From NCBI RefSeq assembly GCF_000717655.1, contig NZ_JNZY01000032.1, positions 1 to 64,000 of the forward strand: a stretch of DNA of 64,000 bases. Direction: 5' to 3'. The position numbers were made by a program, and so were the translations under genes. This document shows positions 62,507-64,000 of this stretch, piece after piece (position 1 is the first letter of the stretch; each line of letters begins with the position of its first letter). Under the pieces are notes generated by a model. It was not told where the DNA came from. It did not search any database and saw nothing but the letters and a program-made list of their open reading frames with translations. This stretch comes from Streptomyces katrae. Its GTDB lineage: Bacteria > Actinomycetota > Actinomycetes > Streptomycetales > Streptomycetaceae.

Positions 62507-62974
62507 TCAGGGGCTGGGCAGCGGGGCGCCGAGGCCCACGTACACGTCGAGCAGATCGTCGGAGAGCCAGTACTCGGCGATGCGTCCGGTGTCGTCGAGG
62601 CGGAGGATGTCGGCGCCGCGCAGGGTGACCGGGGTCCCCGGGGCGGCGGTGACTCCGGCGGGCCGGCCGTGCTGCCAGCTGCCCTGGAAGATCCACCGGC
62701 CGATGACGTGGTCGCCGTCGGCGAACGGCCCCAGGTCCGTCCGGATACGGGCGTTCTCGTAGGACGAGCGGAAGGCGTCGATCCAGGCGACGAACTGCTC
62801 GGACGTGCGGAGGGTGGCCGGGTCGGGCATTCCGTACTGGGGGAGGTGCAGGACGAAGCCGGGGGCGAGGATCTCGTCGGCCCGTTCCCGTCGGCCGTTC
62901 CAGAGTTCCATCCACTTGTCCCACAGCTCGGTGTGCCGGTCGTGCTGCCGCGGAGTGGTCGCAGTGCTGGGCAT
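62507..62974 (-). CDS. SnoaL-like protein (155 aa)
   Basis: ATG 62974 with AGGAG four bases upstream. The sequence WDKWMELWNGRRERADEILA, GFVLHLPQYGMPDPATL, VAWIDAFRSSYENARIRTDL and GRIAEYWLSDDLLDVYVGLG follows the NTF2/SnoaL-like order. The related gene at 45239 shares the fold but not the neighbourhood. In type II clusters such proteins act as cyclases or hydratase-like enzymes; here the substrate is unknown. Located between FabG and the exporter on the minus strand. Confidence 0.82.
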   Translation of the reverse strand: MPSTATTPRQHDRHTELWDKWMELWNGRRERADEILAPGFVLHLPQYGMPDPATLRTSEQFVAWIDAFRSSYENARIRTDLGPFADGDHVIGRWIFQGSWQHGRPAGVTAAPGTPVTLRGADILRLDDTGRIAEYWLSDDLLDVYVGLGAPLPSP

Positions 62975-63065
62975 GGTGCTCCTGGGGGTGCGGGCGGATC
63001 GTCCGTCCCTACAGAGCGCTCGGAACGCCGCTGGATACACCCGTGCGCCGGAAGGGGCGCGTACG

Positions 63066-63118
63066 CACGGAAGCCGGGCGGGCACGGCGTGGTGAGCCGT
63101 GTCCACCCGGCTTCCGTG
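63066..63118. terminator. Long two-part hairpin after the MFS gene
   Basis: An outer perfect 13-bp stem (CACGGAAGCCGGG with CCCGGCTTCCGTG) encloses an inner GGCACGGC/GCCGTG stem. It lies 72 bases past the end of the minus-strand MFS gene and between it and the SnoaL-like gene, so it probably ends the exporter transcript. Confidence 0.8.
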
Positions 63119-63189
63119 TGACGGATCCGGCGTTCGGGGGCCCGAGGGGCAGGCCTCCGGGCGAAGGGTCTGGTGGGGCAGGCCGGACG

Positions 63190-64000
63190 TCAGCCGGCCT
63201 TGGGGCGATCGGACCGGAGCACCAGGGCGACGAGGGCGGTGGCAGCCGATGCCGCGGCGGTGAACCACCAGCCGTAGCGGAACGCGGTCAGTGCGGCGTC
63301 GGAGCCGACCGGGTTGCCGATGAGCACCACCAGGATCGACACCCCGAGCACGAAGCCGACCTGACGGAACATGTTGTTCAGGCCGGAGCCGGTGGCCACG
63401 GCGGTCGGAGGGAGGTCGCGGGTGCTGGCGCCCATCAGCGGGGCGAGGGACAGGCCCATGCCGATCCGGGTGAGCAGGACGCCGGGGAGCATGCCCAGCA
63501 GGTAGTTGGACTCCACGGATATGCCGAGGGCCCACCAGGCGGCGCCGATCGCGATGACCGTCGACCCGAGGACGATCGAGAGCACCTGCCCGATCCGCGC
63601 CACGAGCTTGCCGGACAGCACCGACAGGAACGGCAGCAGCAGGTTGCCCGGCGCCATGGCCAGGCCGGTGGAGAGCGCCGACCATCCCCAGACGTTCTGG
63701 CACCACAGCGACACGGACAGGACGGTGGCGGCGAAGCTCATGTAGTACAGCGCGGCGGCGAGGTTGGCGATGGAGAAGTCGCGGATCCGCAGCAGGGCGA
63801 GGTCGATGACCGGGCTGGCATGCCGGCCGGAGCGGAAGAGCAGTGCGGCGACGAGGACCACGGCGGCGGCCAGGCAGCCGAGGACCCGGGCCGAGGTCCA
63901 GCCCCAGTCGGGTGCCTTGATGATGCCGAGGGACAGCAGTCCGATGCCGCCGGCGAGCAGTACGGAGCCGAGGAGGTCGGGCATCGGCCGGCGCTGTCCG
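63190..64000 (-). CDS. MFS exporter, DHA2-like, 5' end outside window
   Basis: The frame is open through the right edge, so this is the C-terminal part (270 residues visible). It shows repeated membrane helices: DLLGSVLLAGGIGLLSLGII, LGCLAAAVVLVAALLFRSG, IANLAAALYYMSFAATVLSV, ending FTAAASAATALVALVLR. APDWGWTS between helices and the GLGLSLAPL-like TRIGMGLSLAPLMGASTRDL segment are typical of 14-helix drug-export (DHA2) MFS members. An internal ATG at 63984 is probably not the true start. As part of the cluster it is a likely exporter of, or resistance protein for, the product. Confidence 0.88.
   Translation of the reverse strand, partial: GQRRPMPDLLGSVLLAGGIGLLSLGIIKAPDWGWTSARVLGCLAAAVVLVAALLFRSGRHASPVIDLALLRIRDFSIANLAAALYYMSFAATVLSVSLWCQNVWGWSALSTGLAMAPGNLLLPFLSVLSGKLVARIGQVLSIVLGSTVIAIGAAWWALGISVESNYLLGMLPGVLLTRIGMGLSLAPLMGASTRDLPPTAVATGSGLNNMFRQVGFVLGVSILVVLIGNPVGSDAALTAFRYGWWFTAAASAATALVALVLRSDRPKAG

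Overview
The window is high-GC actinobacterial DNA. Codon use, AGGAG-type ribosome binding sites with many GTG starts, a SARP regulator, WXG/Rhs toxin loci and a type II polyketide cluster all point to Streptomyces or a close relative. The density of insertion-sequence remnants, broken genes, toxin-immunity modules and defence genes fits an accessory part of the chromosome (an arm or genomic island) or a large plasmid. No tRNA, rRNA, CRISPR array or housekeeping gene was found.

Layout. 1-3.5 kb: small hypothetical genes around a transposase remnant. 3.5-6.2 kb: an OLD-type ATPase overlapping a DUF4276 (TOPRIM-like) gene, flanked by two small membrane-anchored coiled-coil proteins; a candidate two-gene defence system. 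6.4-10.3 kb: a RelE-like toxin with its partner, a lipoprotein operon ending in a frameshifted membrane protein, a DNA-ligase remnant and a DUF3592-like protein. 10.5-12.1 kb: a secreted tripeptidyl-aminopeptidase-type hydrolase with a terminator. 12.3-18.4 kb: a four-gene minus-strand operon (SseB-like, WXG-like, 1539-residue Rhs/YD-repeat toxin, probable immunity protein). 18.6-22.3 kb: remnants (MFS, Hint-type Rhs toxin, a MITE-like IS5 derivative) and two secreted proteins. 22.7-25.9 kb: a large ATP-binding regulator. 26.2-28.8 kb: an orphan Rhs C-terminus with immunity gene, then a frameshifted TnpB with its transposon right end.

28.8-43 kb is a defence-like island. It holds a tightly overlapping three-gene operon (two unrecognised proteins plus a 1792-residue DEAH helicase with a DUF1998-type C-terminus, similar in architecture to DruE/DrmA-class phage-defence helicases). 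Next to it is a caspase-STAND ATPase-WD40 protein divergent from an alpha/beta-hydrolase. The helicase stop codon lies inside the end of the neighbouring IS605-type element.

43-54 kb: a broken Mu-like transposase, a TetR/SnoaL pair, and a second Rhs toxin (1584 residues). Its C-terminus carries HAE and CxxxC motifs expected of a zinc-dependent deaminase, and a 336-residue probable immunity protein follows. Then come an IS110 remnant and a truncated MobF relaxase joined at one breakpoint.

54-64 kb is the left part of a biosynthetic cluster. It contains a SARP activator with a clear promoter, an alpha/beta-hydrolase, an FAD oxidoreductase, ACP, a ketosynthase with the full Cys-His-His set, and a partner ketosynthase that has lost all three residues (chain-length-factor-like). 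A GAAA-loop terminator, a sigma factor, a phosphopantetheinyl transferase, a FabG ketoreductase, a SnoaL-like protein and an MFS exporter running off the window follow. The set is that of a type II, probably reducing, polyketide or fatty-acyl system: the PPTase activates the ACP, KS/KS-like extend the chain, FabG reduces it, the hydrolase may release it and the MFS protein exports it.
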